From NCBI GenBank assembly GCA_003567005.1, contig PXBF01000063.1, forward strand, positions 1 through 41,400: a DNA stretch of 41,400 nucleotides, written 5' to 3'. Of the stretch, positions 8,186 through 17,624 are shown piece after piece. The DNA is from PVC group bacterium (GTDB taxonomy: Bacteria > Verrucomicrobiota > Kiritimatiellia > UBA8416). The notes below the pieces were generated by a model. It made no database searches and was not told the DNA's origin. It saw only the letters and a list, made by a program, of their open reading frames with translations. Position numbers and translations under genes: made by a program. Numbering within the stretch: position 1 is the stretch's first letter; the number at the start of each line of letters is the position of its first letter.

Positions 8186-8216
8186 GCCGTATATTCTGCG
8201 AAATTCGGCTTTTTTT
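8186..8216 (+). terminator. Probable intrinsic terminator of tRNA-Thr
   Basis: GCCG (8186-8189) pairs with CGGC (8206-8209), with further weak pairs inside an imperfect hairpin, and seven T (8210-8216) follow at once. It lies 20 bases past the tRNA. The stem is short, so strength is uncertain. Confidence 0.5.
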
Positions 8217-8413
8217 GTGTCTTTGGCTTGTTTCGTTTTCTCTTCCTTGTGTATGTTTGGCTATGTCAAACGCATACAAGGCATACAAACGCAACGGGGA
8301 GAAGATACACATGCCGCCCTTCGGAAGCAAAAAAAAACCGCTGGGCCAAGATGTACCTTTAGCCTTAACGAGTACAGAAGGCCAGAATAGGTGTAAAGGC
8401 GGCGGATCAGAAG
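8217..8413. other. Intergenic leader of the glycosidase gene
   Basis: About 200 bases between the tRNA terminator and the GH95-like gene. I see no convincing gene. A direct repeat GCATACAA occurs twice in a row with one base between (8271-8287) and could be a regulator site. No clear sigma-70 promoter stands out. Confidence 0.3.
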
Positions 8414-10618
8414 ATGGTGCATACAGAGAAGATTGATTGGCATGGCTTTTTGCAGAAGCATGATTTGGTATGGGAGTCCCTGCCGCAGGTTTGGCTTGAT
8501 GCGCCTTTTCTCGGTAATGGCATGTTGGGTGCCATGGTCCGGCAAATCGGCGCGAACGCGATCCGTTGGGATGTCGGGCGGGGAGATGTGCAGGACCATC
8601 GCACGGCAGGCGAGCCGCTTGGTGCTTGCGGCGAGATGTTGTATACGGGCAGATTGCCCATAGGCTTTTTTGTTCTTCAGACCGTGGGGACCATTACAGG
8701 CGGGACGATACGGCTTGATTTGTGGAATGCAGAAGCTGCCGGCGAGATTGTTACAACCAAAGGCATTCTTTCGTGGCGCAGCATTGTGCACGCGGAAGAG
8801 ATGCTGATTTATATTGAAATCACACCGTCAGAAGGGGAACGGGGTTGCGTCTGGCAGTGGAAGGCTGAATCTGCCATCAGTCCCCGGGCTGCACGCAACC
8901 AACCGGATGACTATCCGCTCAATCCAGAGCCAGAGATGATGCAGGATGGAGACATCGCGCTTTGTGTGCAGCGGTTGCTTTGTGGTGGGGACACGGTGAC
9001 CGGATGGATGGAACAGTTCAAGGGGCGAACGAAGACCCTGATGATTAGTGTGGCCCACTCCCATCCGGACTGCACGTCGAAAGCGCAGGTTTGCGAAGTG
9101 CTGCGGCGTTGCAAGCAAACAGGTGAGGCTGGGTTACTGAAAACGCACCAGGCGTGGTGGCACGCCTACTATCCGCAGAGTTTTCTCTCGATTCCCGATT
9201 TGGAGTGGGAGTCCTTCTACTGGATACAGATGTATAAGCTGGGGGCTGCCACCCGAGCGGATCGAATGCTGATCGACAATCAGGGGCCATGGCTACAACC
9301 CACTGCCTGGCCCGGTGCCTGGTGGAACCTGAATGTCCAGCTGACTTATTGGCCTACGTATACCTCGAATCGGCTTTCGCTTGGTTGGTCCCTGTGCCGC
9401 GCGCTCTATGAGAATGTGGACAACCTGATCAACAACGCCCCGCCTGCGTACCGTCACGACTCGGCAACGATTGGTTGCACGACGGGCCAAACCTGTATCT
9501 GCCCTGTTTTTGCTCCTGATGGAAAGCGTAATGTGATGATGGGGTTGCTGCTATGGGGGCTGCACAACTGCTGGCTGCATTATCGTTGTGAAATGGATGA
9601 TGATGTACTGCGTCAACATCTGGTACCCTTGCTGAAAAGGGCTGTGAATTATTACTACCACTTCATCACGGAAGATGATGACGGCGGTTTGCACTTACCG
9701 GTGACTTGGTCGCCAGAATTCAAAACGCGACCGGGGCTGGATATTGCCGTTGGGCCAGACTGTAATTTCGACCTATCTCTATTGCGATGGGGATGTGAGA
9801 CATTGGTCAAGAGTTGTGAACGTCTTGAAATGGATGATCCTCTGATTCCGAAATGGAAGGACACGCTGGCGCGATTGCCAGATTATGCCTGCGATGAGAA
9901 TGGTTACATGATTGGTGCAGGGATTCCTTTTAACACGAAGCACCGTCACTATTCTCATTTGCTCATGCTTTATCCGCTGTATCTGGTGAATGCGGATCAA
10001 GATGGGGCAGAAGCGCTTGCATTGAAATCGGTTCTGCACTGGCAGCGTTTTGGTGCCAGTCATGGATATGCGCATACGGGAGCTTCGTCTCTAGCTGCTT
10101 CCTTCGGGCGCGGCAACGAGGCCTTGGTGTATCTCAAGGAGCTGCTTCCGCATGTCTCCTGCACGACGATGTATGCCGAACTCGAAACCCTACCCGTACT
10201 TGAGACACCTCTCTCGGGGGCGCAGTCGATTCACGACATGCTGCTGCAAAGCTGGGGTGAAGTGATTCGTGTGTTTCCGGCTATGCCGGATGTTTGGAAG
10301 GATGTAGCCTTTCACGATCTGAGGGCGCAGGGCGGGTTCCTGGTCAGTGCAGGGCGCACGAATGGCCAGACAGATTTTGTACGCATCAAGAGCCTCGCTG
10401 GTGAGCCGTGCTGCGTAAGCCACAGTCTGAAGGGAGACGTGCGGGCATCGGGTGCCCGGGAGATGCAGCTTTCAGCGGTTGCGCCGGGTCGCATTGTGGT
10501 AGATCTGCGTAAGGGCGAAGAAGTGATTTTCTGGAGCGGGGCGACGATGCCGGCATGCACGATTGGGCCGGTGCGATATGATGAAGGCGTGTGCAATGCA
10601 TTTGGTTTAAAAGGGTGA
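8414..10618 (+). CDS. GH95-like glycoside hydrolase (alpha-L-fucosidase/galactosidase type)
   Basis: A 734-residue protein of the GH95 clan. The N-terminal beta domain contains the LGNGMLGAMV motif (residues 33-42). The (alpha/alpha)6 barrel shows WNLNVQLTYWPTYTSN, where Asn305 and Asn307 match the two asparagines that activate water in family enzymes, and WSPEF with Glu435 as the likely general acid. HRHYSHLLMLYPLYL and LLQSWGEVIRVFPAMPDVWKD match conserved late motifs. There is no signal peptide, so it should act in the cytosol on imported oligosaccharides. The family removes alpha-1,2-linked L-fucose or L-galactose, but the divergence from the classical motifs makes specificity uncertain. 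A weak GGA Shine-Dalgarno lies seven bases before ATG 8414. No transporter or sulfatase accompanies it. Confidence 0.8.
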   Translation: MVHTEKIDWHGFLQKHDLVWESLPQVWLDAPFLGNGMLGAMVRQIGANAIRWDVGRGDVQDHRTAGEPLGACGEMLYTGRLPIGFFVLQTVGTITGGTIRLDLWNAEAAGEIVTTKGILSWRSIVHAEEMLIYIEITPSEGERGCVWQWKAESAISPRAARNQPDDYPLNPEPEMMQDGDIALCVQRLLCGGDTVTGWMEQFKGRTKTLMISVAHSHPDCTSKAQVCEVLRRCKQTGEAGLLKTHQAWWHAYYPQSFLSIPDLEWESFYWIQMYKLGAATRADRMLIDNQGPWLQPTAWPGAWWNLNVQLTYWPTYTSNRLSLGWSLCRALYENVDNLINNAPPAYRHDSATIGCTTGQTCICPVFAPDGKRNVMMGLLLWGLHNCWLHYRCEMDDDVLRQHLVPLLKRAVNYYYHFITEDDDGGLHLPVTWSPEFKTRPGLDIAVGPDCNFDLSLLRWGCETLVKSCERLEMDDPLIPKWKDTLARLPDYACDENGYMIGAGIPFNTKHRHYSHLLMLYPLYLVNADQDGAEALALKSVLHWQRFGASHGYAHTGASSLAASFGRGNEALVYLKELLPHVSCTTMYAELETLPVLETPLSGAQSIHDMLLQSWGEVIRVFPAMPDVWKDVAFHDLRAQGGFLVSAGRTNGQTDFVRIKSLAGEPCCVSHSLKGDVRASGAREMQLSAVAPGRIVVDLRKGEEVIFWSGATMPACTIGPVRYDEGVCNAFGLKG

Positions 10619-10698
10619 CTCTATTGGCCGGATTGGCTTAAGGATGCTTCGGGGAGGGCGCTTGGAGATATACCGGTGTGTGCAGAAGCTGCCGGTTA

Positions 10699-12996
10699 TC
10701 ATGCTGGTTCGCGATATCGTCGCAGGATCCATTCGCTGGCAATGAGTAGTATCAGGGGGATGAGAAACCACCAGCGGTCCCATACCGGTATTGCGCGTTT
10801 CCATGTCACCGGGACGGAGCGCGCTGCAATGGTGTTGAGGATATCTGCTGCGTTATCGGCATCCATCATTTGTCCACCTGTTTCGCGTGCGGCCTGTTCC
10901 ATGGGCTCTCGTTGCACTGCGACGGCGACGGTTTCATTGATATCGGGGCGTACATGCACACCTGTATGTGTTGATACGGTTGCCCCTTCGTCATTTCGGT
11001 AGGTAGCCGTAATAACGGTCTTGCCCTTTTGGGTGGTGGTGAAGTTTCCCTCCCAGCGGCGGTGTCCTGCGTTCCACAGGAGCGGTATATTTTGCGTGCC
11101 ATTGTCGGGGTGGGATACATGCACGTTCAATCCGGCATGGCTCGTGGGGGATTCCGCTGGTATGCGCACATATACGGTGTCACCCCGTGCGGCCTGGGAT
11201 GCGGATGTTTCGATCCTGACTTGTCCGCCCTTGCGGGCGATGCGGTCGGCAGCGAGCCAGCGGATGGTATTATTCCAGAATTGCCGATAGTATATATTGC
11301 CGCGTCGGTTCGGACCCCACATGATTTCGAATCGGCTGCCCCAGTCCGGCGTCGTATCGGAGGTGAAGGCCATCGTGCGACCGCGGCCGATTTGTTGCAC
11401 AGCAAATAGTACGAGGTTATCAATTCGCGGCGTGCGTTCCCGGGTTGTTCTAGCGAGCACGAGGGCACCCGGTTTGGCACGTCGGACATAGTTAATGCCG
11501 TCGAATCCAGGAAAAAAACGGTTCCAGGCATCGTATGTTTCTTCCGGGGTATTGCCCACCTGCATAATGGGGTGCTGGGAACCGGCTTCGGTGACGGCGG
11601 CGCTGAAAAACCCCCAGATCGGATCGCTCCGGTTGGTTACTTCGATGGGCATAAGCTTGTCGATAACGGTTTTTTCGTATTCTCCGGCACCGAAAGATGT
11701 GATTCCGCCGACCATGACGAATCCGCCACCAAACTCCTCGACAAATGCGACGGTTGCATCGAGCTGTTCCTCGCTGAAGGCTTCCTTGATAATATCGCTA
11801 AAAATGACGACATCGAATTTGAGCAGATCTTCGAGTGTCTTTGGATAACCGCGTGTTGGATGGCAGACGCTGGGGATTTCCCGACCGTATCGGTCTCGAA
11901 AGATGCGCATATCCCTGCCGCGTACGGCGCGCGCTTGTGCGGCGAGGGCTTCAACGGATTCATCGCCGGGAAAATGCATGGCATACACTTCCATTTCCGG
12001 ATCGCTTTCGAGTGCATCACGCAGGGTGGAAATGGTTCTCGGCTCGGATCCTTCCATATAGATGACACGGATCGGTTCGCGCCGCATTTCGCCTGCGGCC
12101 CATGCGACGTTGTTTTCCGTGGTGGCTTCTCCCTCTACTGGTCGTATTTCTACTTTATAGAATTGCAAGCCGCGGTACGGGGAGACGAAATCGATCAGAT
12201 GTGTTTGGAGATTTCCGGAGAGGTGTATTCGTTCCTGATGCAGGGGTTGATCATCCAAGCTGATGGTGAGCATAGTGTTTTGTCCAGCAAATCCGGGGCT
12301 ATCGATGGTAAGTTCAAGTTCGAGGCTGGGTTGTGAGGGGCTGGGTTGGGTGATGCTGGCATTGAGGATACGGATATCGTCGGCTTGATTTTGGGTACCC
12401 ATGATCCAGGGAAAGATTGGTATACGCGCTTCGCGATAATCCTGTATCGTATTATGTAGTTCATCCGGATCACTTATGGCTCCATCGGTAAGGAGAATGA
12501 CGCCGCCGAAGGGTTCGCGGGATTGGTTTTCCAGCACTTCGCGCAGGGCCCTGCCGATAGCGCTTCGCGGGGCGTCAGCAGCGGCATCTGCAGGATGAAC
12601 GTCACGATATCCCTGGCCAGCGACTCCGATCCGCATGCGCGTGGGGTCTGTCCATGCTGGAATCAGCGTTTGGTTAAGGGTTTCGATGGCAGCATCGTAA
12701 CGCGAAAGTCCTTGCTGCGTGTCTTCGGTGGCCATGCTCAGGGAGTGGTCAACCAAGATCTGTACAATGGGCTTTACCTCTTCGGTGCGGCTTTGCACGG
12801 CGCGCCAATCGAGAATCAGGGCCAACACTACGGCACCGGTGCATGCGCGAATCCCATAGAGAATGGTACGGGTTCTGCGGTTGAAATAAGGGTTCTGTGC
12901 GCGGATAAAGCGCCAGCCCAACACGAGGCAGGCCATCACATAGATGGTAGCTATCCACGGCCACCAGAAAGGAATTGCATACGTAATGTTGCTCAT
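10699..12996 (-). CDS. Membrane-anchored von Willebrand A / glutamine-amidotransferase-like protein
   Basis: A 765-residue inner-membrane protein, last gene of the MoxR cassette. Two N-terminal helices (about 10-30 and 45-65) are followed by a vWA domain opening with VQILVDHSLSMATED, an intact MIDAS DxSxS. Its middle contains GGVILLTDGAISD. The central region (about 315-540) has the fold signature of class I glutamine-amidotransferase-like domains often fused to vWA (GGGFVMVGGITSFGAGEYEK). A beta-rich segment follows (about 590-690), then a C-terminal helix (WWFLIPLILLIASEWIL). It probably displays its domains in the periplasm. The gene follows the DUF4175-like gene by 33 bases, with an AAGGAAG ribosome site. 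Function is unknown. Confidence 0.8.
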   Translation of the reverse strand: MSNITYAIPFWWPWIATIYVMACLVLGWRFIRAQNPYFNRRTRTILYGIRACTGAVVLALILDWRAVQSRTEEVKPIVQILVDHSLSMATEDTQQGLSRYDAAIETLNQTLIPAWTDPTRMRIGVAGQGYRDVHPADAAADAPRSAIGRALREVLENQSREPFGGVILLTDGAISDPDELHNTIQDYREARIPIFPWIMGTQNQADDIRILNASITQPSPSQPSLELELTIDSPGFAGQNTMLTISLDDQPLHQERIHLSGNLQTHLIDFVSPYRGLQFYKVEIRPVEGEATTENNVAWAAGEMRREPIRVIYMEGSEPRTISTLRDALESDPEMEVYAMHFPGDESVEALAAQARAVRGRDMRIFRDRYGREIPSVCHPTRGYPKTLEDLLKFDVVIFSDIIKEAFSEEQLDATVAFVEEFGGGFVMVGGITSFGAGEYEKTVIDKLMPIEVTNRSDPIWGFFSAAVTEAGSQHPIMQVGNTPEETYDAWNRFFPGFDGINYVRRAKPGALVLARTTRERTPRIDNLVLFAVQQIGRGRTMAFTSDTTPDWGSRFEIMWGPNRRGNIYYRQFWNNTIRWLAADRIARKGGQVRIETSASQAARGDTVYVRIPAESPTSHAGLNVHVSHPDNGTQNIPLLWNAGHRRWEGNFTTTQKGKTVITATYRNDEGATVSTHTGVHVRPDINETVAVAVQREPMEQAARETGGQMMDADNAADILNTIAARSVPVTWKRAIPVWDRWWFLIPLILLIASEWILRRYREPA

Positions 12997-13029
12997 ATAC
13001 GGGTTTCTTCCTTATGGGTCATCTGCTGC

Positions 13030-15564
13030 TTATTGATCATAGGATAATCTCCGGGAGTAATTACGAATCAAGTTCTGATATCCGTGCGCATGGGACTGTG
13101 CTTCTATTCTTGCCGCCACTTCGTGATCCAGCAGCGATTCGGTGAGTACCATCGCGCGCTGTAGAGCATCCTCGGAGCGGATGCCATCGGTGAGGGCCTC
13201 TTCGAGAGCCTGTGCAAGGATAGCCTCTGCGGCCTCGTGTTGATATATGGCAGCCCGACGCATTTGTTCTGCCGCCAGTTGAGGGTCTGCCCCGCTTTGC
13301 GTTTGTTGCAAACGCTCGATCTGTTGTTGAATCCGTAAGGAAGTCTCTTGCAGCATGCGTTGTCGTTCGGCAAGTGAAGCGGTTGATGCGTCTTGCGGGC
13401 TTCCATTTGCGTCTCCGGGGAGAGGTTCACCGGTTGTTTCATCAAATGGGGTGCTGTCATTCGCAGTGGCGTGATCACCGGCTTGCTCGAGTTCGAGATT
13501 GAGTTGTTGCTGTTGTTCGAGCGCTTCTTCGAGGGCGAGCAGCGCTCTGGCAATGCGTTCTTCTTCTGCGGCCTCGCTTTCACCTTCGGATTCGGCGGTT
13601 TGTTCACTGATTAAGGTGTAGGAAATGGCTTCCTCGTCGCCCTCGGGCTCGTCCATGTCTTCGCCATCTTCGGGGGTGGATTCTTCTGGTTCCCATTCTT
13701 GTTGGATGCGTGCGGCTTCCAGTAATGCATCGAGGACAGCGGCCTGGTGGTCAAGTGAAGCATTATAATTGGTTGGTTGCTGGTATACCCGTCCGCGGTG
13801 CGTTGTGGTCGGGAGAAGGGCATGTGCAGCGCGTTCCGCTTCATGGGCGGCGGTCACGAGCAAATCCATGAACTGATCGCCTAGTGCGTGCGCCAAATCT
13901 GATTGTTGCATCAAAATGAGGTGCTCGTGAATCTCCCTTTGTTGTTCTGCCAATTGTTCCGGGTGTGTTGATCTGAGCCGCATGGAGACGCGCAGGGTGT
14001 CGCGGTATAGTTGCCGTTGTAGCAAGAGAGGATTGATTTCTTGTGCGGAGCCATTGCCCTCATTGCTGTCACCATCTGCTCCGGTGTCTGCATCATCTTC
14101 AGGGATTGGCACCTCTATGATAAGCGGTTCGGCCATGGTTATGCCTGGTCCATCTATGTTGTTGTTGTCGTGTGCTTCGAGTATGACGACGACGATATCC
14201 ATGGGTCTGACATGCAGTTCCCCGAGTGCTAGGTTTATGTTGTCTTCATGATAGCGTGTCATGGGGGGGAAGGATGCGAGTCGCCTGGTTCGCGGTTGCG
14301 GATCCCCGACGCGATAATAGCGCATATGTACGCTTGCGAGACCGATATCATCCTGGGTGAAATATTCGATAGAGACCACGTCTTCCGGGGTTGTGATTTT
14401 TTCGGCGTTATGTGCGGTAATTTCTATCGAGGGTGGCCTGTCGGGCGTGACGACGATTTGGTGTGCCTGGTCCTCCACGGCATAGGTGCCATTCGTGTCA
14501 CTGACTTCGAGGTGATATCCAAAGGTTCGTTCGAGATTGTCCAGGTGTGTGTACCAGGTGTGTGGTGTGTCTGTGCTGGTCTGAAGGTCAAGCGGGGGGC
14601 GATCCGTATCGAAAACCATTTGCACGGCAGTTGCGGGCATATCGAATGAGACCGAGAAATGCAAATCACTGGCGCGTAGCAGGGAAAAGCTCGGTCGGGT
14701 TTCGTTTACTTGTCCGTGTCCCGTGTAGGCAGGGGCTGTGATTTGGTGCTGATACTGGGTGCGGGTTGGTGTTGCGCGCAAGGCAATCGTTTTGGGTAGC
14801 GAGCGTCCATCCGCACCGGCAAATGCTTTCGCGATGGTTGATTCGGCAAGTCCGTTATCAAAGCTGAGAGAGAAGGTTCCATCTGGCTCTACGGGGATTT
14901 CGGCGCGCTGTCCATTCTCAAGCCAGACATATGCATGTTCCGGGATTCTCCCTTGCACGATGCCTTGCAGTTCGAACGGTTCATTTCGGGCTGGTTGCTG
15001 TTCGATGGCGAGAAGGGAGACTTCGGTGTAAGGCATATCTTTCCAAGGGGTCAGCATTCGGAGGAAAGCGTGCGCTCCATGTTGCCAGCGTACCGTGAGA
15101 GCTGCCAGCATCAGGAATGTGGCGATGCCCACAAGATATCGATTGGGCCAGGGGTGGACGGGTTGTGCGGTGTGGACGAGTTGTTCGGCTGCTGTTTGCA
15201 GGTGCTGGAGTAGGTGGGCTTCGGTTGGATCCGAAGGGGCCTTCGCTTCCAATTGGGCTGCTGTAGAAATAACATAGCCGGAGGGTAGTTCGGAATGCGC
15301 ATCCATTTTCGCCGTGATGGCATGACGTCTGGCTCGTTTATACGTGTGGATGCCGACCAGCAGTGTTAACAGTCCTCCTGCCGTAGTAAGGATCCATGCG
15401 CTCCAGCGCCATGGTGGGGATAGCACGAGGACGTAGTCTAGCCCGGCTGCTAGCGTGAGGGGTGTGGCCACGGCGACAACCAGAAACACCGAAGTGCGGA
15501 TGATCTGTGCGGCTTGTGAAAGTTGGTAATGCCTGGTGATTTGCTTTCGAAATGAATTCGTCAT
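13030..15564 (-). CDS. DUF4175-like membrane protein with Gln/Glu-rich coiled coil
   Basis: An 844-residue protein with three N-terminal membrane helices (about 22-45, 52-72, 145-165). A long beta-rich extracytoplasmic part (about 180-480) includes the TAPAYTGHGQ and DDIGLASVHMRYYRVGD motifs seen in DUF4175-type proteins. The C-terminal third is strongly helical, acidic and Gln-rich (for example EEALEQQQQLNLELEQAG), a probable coiled coil. Proteins of this type are regular partners of vWA/BatA genes in planctomycetes and verrucomicrobia, but their role is not established. The start overlaps the stop of the upstream vWA gene by four bases, so the two are translationally coupled. Confidence 0.72.
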   Translation of the reverse strand: MTNSFRKQITRHYQLSQAAQIIRTSVFLVVAVATPLTLAAGLDYVLVLSPPWRWSAWILTTAGGLLTLLVGIHTYKRARRHAITAKMDAHSELPSGYVISTAAQLEAKAPSDPTEAHLLQHLQTAAEQLVHTAQPVHPWPNRYLVGIATFLMLAALTVRWQHGAHAFLRMLTPWKDMPYTEVSLLAIEQQPARNEPFELQGIVQGRIPEHAYVWLENGQRAEIPVEPDGTFSLSFDNGLAESTIAKAFAGADGRSLPKTIALRATPTRTQYQHQITAPAYTGHGQVNETRPSFSLLRASDLHFSVSFDMPATAVQMVFDTDRPPLDLQTSTDTPHTWYTHLDNLERTFGYHLEVSDTNGTYAVEDQAHQIVVTPDRPPSIEITAHNAEKITTPEDVVSIEYFTQDDIGLASVHMRYYRVGDPQPRTRRLASFPPMTRYHEDNINLALGELHVRPMDIVVVILEAHDNNNIDGPGITMAEPLIIEVPIPEDDADTGADGDSNEGNGSAQEINPLLLQRQLYRDTLRVSMRLRSTHPEQLAEQQREIHEHLILMQQSDLAHALGDQFMDLLVTAAHEAERAAHALLPTTTHRGRVYQQPTNYNASLDHQAAVLDALLEAARIQQEWEPEESTPEDGEDMDEPEGDEEAISYTLISEQTAESEGESEAAEEERIARALLALEEALEQQQQLNLELEQAGDHATANDSTPFDETTGEPLPGDANGSPQDASTASLAERQRMLQETSLRIQQQIERLQQTQSGADPQLAAEQMRRAAIYQHEAAEAILAQALEEALTDGIRSEDALQRAMVLTESLLDHEVAARIEAQSHAHGYQNLIRNYSRRLSYDQ

Positions 15565-17624
15565 GATGTTTTCTTCCTATTTGCAACCAAGGGTTCTATG
15601 AGTAGCAGCAGGGCAGCGAGTGCCATCGCGAGTTTCCATGCAAGAGCACCTTCATCGGTATGTGTTTCCCAACGAATCGCAGATTCACCAGACGTTTCAC
15701 GGAGGCTTTCCAGGCGTTGCATCACGATGGGTTCAGCATAGGCGTCCAGCACCGACTCGGAAGGGGGAACATTCACCGCGATCTGGTGTATGCTTGTGTC
15801 GTCATCCAGCCGTAGATCGTAGATGCCCGGCTTTTCGAAGTATACCTTTTCGATGTACCCGTTTGGGGTAACCTGTCTTTGTTGATCGTTGAAATATACG
15901 TTTTGTCCGGCGTAGGCGGGATCGACCTGGATGGTGTTGGGTTCTCCAGCCAGCATTGGTACATGTTCCGGCGAAACTGCTTCTGCCCCGGCGGCCCGTG
16001 TTGTCAGGAGATGGATGAAGGGCACGAATAGCGGAGAGTCGGCTGGCCAATCGGTCCACTGGCGATCAGCGGATGTGTTGATAAAATAGGTGCGACCGGA
16101 GCCGATGTTCCGTTCTGTCACGAGAGGTTCGCCATCAGCAAAATAGGCAAGGGTGTAGGCTTCATTCATCCGTTCAACTGTATTGCGCTGCCGCACGGTT
16201 ACATGGGTAAAGCGGCGGCGGGTCTGGGTGTCGAGTTTTCCCAAGAGTGCATGGCGAGAACTGATAGGCGCTAATGCTGGAGAGAAGGTGATGCGTTCGC
16301 TTTCTCCAATAGACACGGGGAGGATGGGGGCGAATATCTCGTTATAGGCTGTGGTGTTGAGTTCCGGGCCCGTCAGGAAAAGCACCGTTCCTCCACGTTC
16401 GACGATGGCTTGCGTCAATTCGGAGAGTTGTGGTGGGATTTCAGCGAGTGCTGGGATAAAGAGTATTTGTGGTGCGGTTGGCTCTTCGAGCGATGCGTAT
16501 GCGGCAGGTAGATCCTCTTGTGTAATCATGATCGGTTGGAAGCGGGATTCGGGAAGATCTTTTTCGAAGGCGGGTTGCAGGGCGGTACGGATAAAGTATG
16601 TCGCGTGTTCGTATATGGGGCGTATCATGTTGCGGTTTTGCGGTGTGGAAGGTATTTTGCGAGGTTCGAATAGCCATACGGGAATCATTTCCTGGGGGCG
16701 GAACGTTTCATACGCGATGTTGTCGGCAGCCAAGGCGTCGTCATCTTCCAGTATCAGCTTTCGTTCGGTCCAGGTTGCTTGCTGGTCATCGCGTCTGATT
16801 CGCGATGCAACATTGCCTGGACTGACGGCAACGTTTTTGGGGTTGTCATCATTTTCTATTAGGGTGATGTTACCGCTCGTGCCATCGGTAAAGCCATAGG
16901 TTGCGACGTCTGTGATTCCTGCCGACAGGACGGAGACGACGATGCCACGGTTGCGTGCTTGCAGGGGGCCGACTTTGTTGATGCGCAGTTCGATATTCGC
17001 CGGTACTGTGATTTGATCTATGCCTGCGAGCGCGTTGCGTTGGAAATCGCTTATGATATGCAGAAATTTTGGGTTGTCTTCCGGCATTTGTTGCAGGAGG
17101 CGGATGGCCTCGCGCATTTCTCTTGCGAGGCGATTGGCTGCATAGCCCGGTTTGATATTGGCTATGCGTGTGTTTGCATCGGATGGATTTTCCCACTGTG
17201 GGGGGGCTTCAGGGGCTGGTGATGTCATGATGGCAACTTGGGAGCCTGCGTCAAGATTGGCGATGGCTGCTTGTAATGCCTTGGTTGCTTGCTCCCAGCG
17301 ATTTCCGTCTGCATGCGCTTGCATCGAGCCAGATGTGTCAATCAGGAAAACGGCATAGGCGCGCACACCGCTGCTACCGAAGGCGGGGATTAGGAGGCGT
17401 CCGAATCCGAGCGCGAGGAGAAGTAACAGTAGAGACCGTAGTAGGAATAAGGGCCAGTTCATGATCTTGCGAGGCGTACGGGAGGTTTGGCGTGCGGCCA
17501 GCATCAGGTAGAGGGAACTGACTACGGTTCGTTTGCGCACACGTCCGCGCCGCAGATGCACCCATAAAGGGGCTGCAATGGAGGCAATGCCGATGGTGAA
17601 GAGAAGTATGTGGGTAAGGATCAT
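15561..17624 (-). CDS. BatA-type von Willebrand A membrane protein
   Basis: A 687-residue protein. The first 85 residues form the BatA/aerotolerance-regulator N-terminal domain: two hydrophobic helices flanking a basic loop with PLWVHLRRGRVRKRTVVSSLYL and WPLFLLRSLLLLLLALGFGR. A vWA domain follows, with the complete MIDAS start FLIDTSGSMQ and later FLHIISDFQ. A large periplasmic beta-rich part leads to a final helix (about 660-680) and a short basic tail. In Bat/MoxR systems such proteins are membrane vWA partners of the AAA+ ATPase. The gene overlaps DUF58 upstream and the DUF4175-like gene downstream by four bases each. Confidence 0.82.
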   Translation of the reverse strand: MILTHILLFTIGIASIAAPLWVHLRRGRVRKRTVVSSLYLMLAARQTSRTPRKIMNWPLFLLRSLLLLLLALGFGRLLIPAFGSSGVRAYAVFLIDTSGSMQAHADGNRWEQATKALQAAIANLDAGSQVAIMTSPAPEAPPQWENPSDANTRIANIKPGYAANRLAREMREAIRLLQQMPEDNPKFLHIISDFQRNALAGIDQITVPANIELRINKVGPLQARNRGIVVSVLSAGITDVATYGFTDGTSGNITLIENDDNPKNVAVSPGNVASRIRRDDQQATWTERKLILEDDDALAADNIAYETFRPQEMIPVWLFEPRKIPSTPQNRNMIRPIYEHATYFIRTALQPAFEKDLPESRFQPIMITQEDLPAAYASLEEPTAPQILFIPALAEIPPQLSELTQAIVERGGTVLFLTGPELNTTAYNEIFAPILPVSIGESERITFSPALAPISSRHALLGKLDTQTRRRFTHVTVRQRNTVERMNEAYTLAYFADGEPLVTERNIGSGRTYFINTSADRQWTDWPADSPLFVPFIHLLTTRAAGAEAVSPEHVPMLAGEPNTIQVDPAYAGQNVYFNDQQRQVTPNGYIEKVYFEKPGIYDLRLDDDTSIHQIAVNVPPSESVLDAYAEPIVMQRLESLRETSGESAIRWETHTDEGALAWKLAMALAALLLLIEPLVANRKKTS

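Noticed and set aside
8215..8436. Small open frame before the glycosidase
   Set aside because: No ribosome site, low-complexity product, and it runs into the real gene.
10672..10698. Bulged hairpin between the glycosidase and the vWA gene as a terminator
   Set aside because: The stem is interrupted and no T-run follows on either strand.
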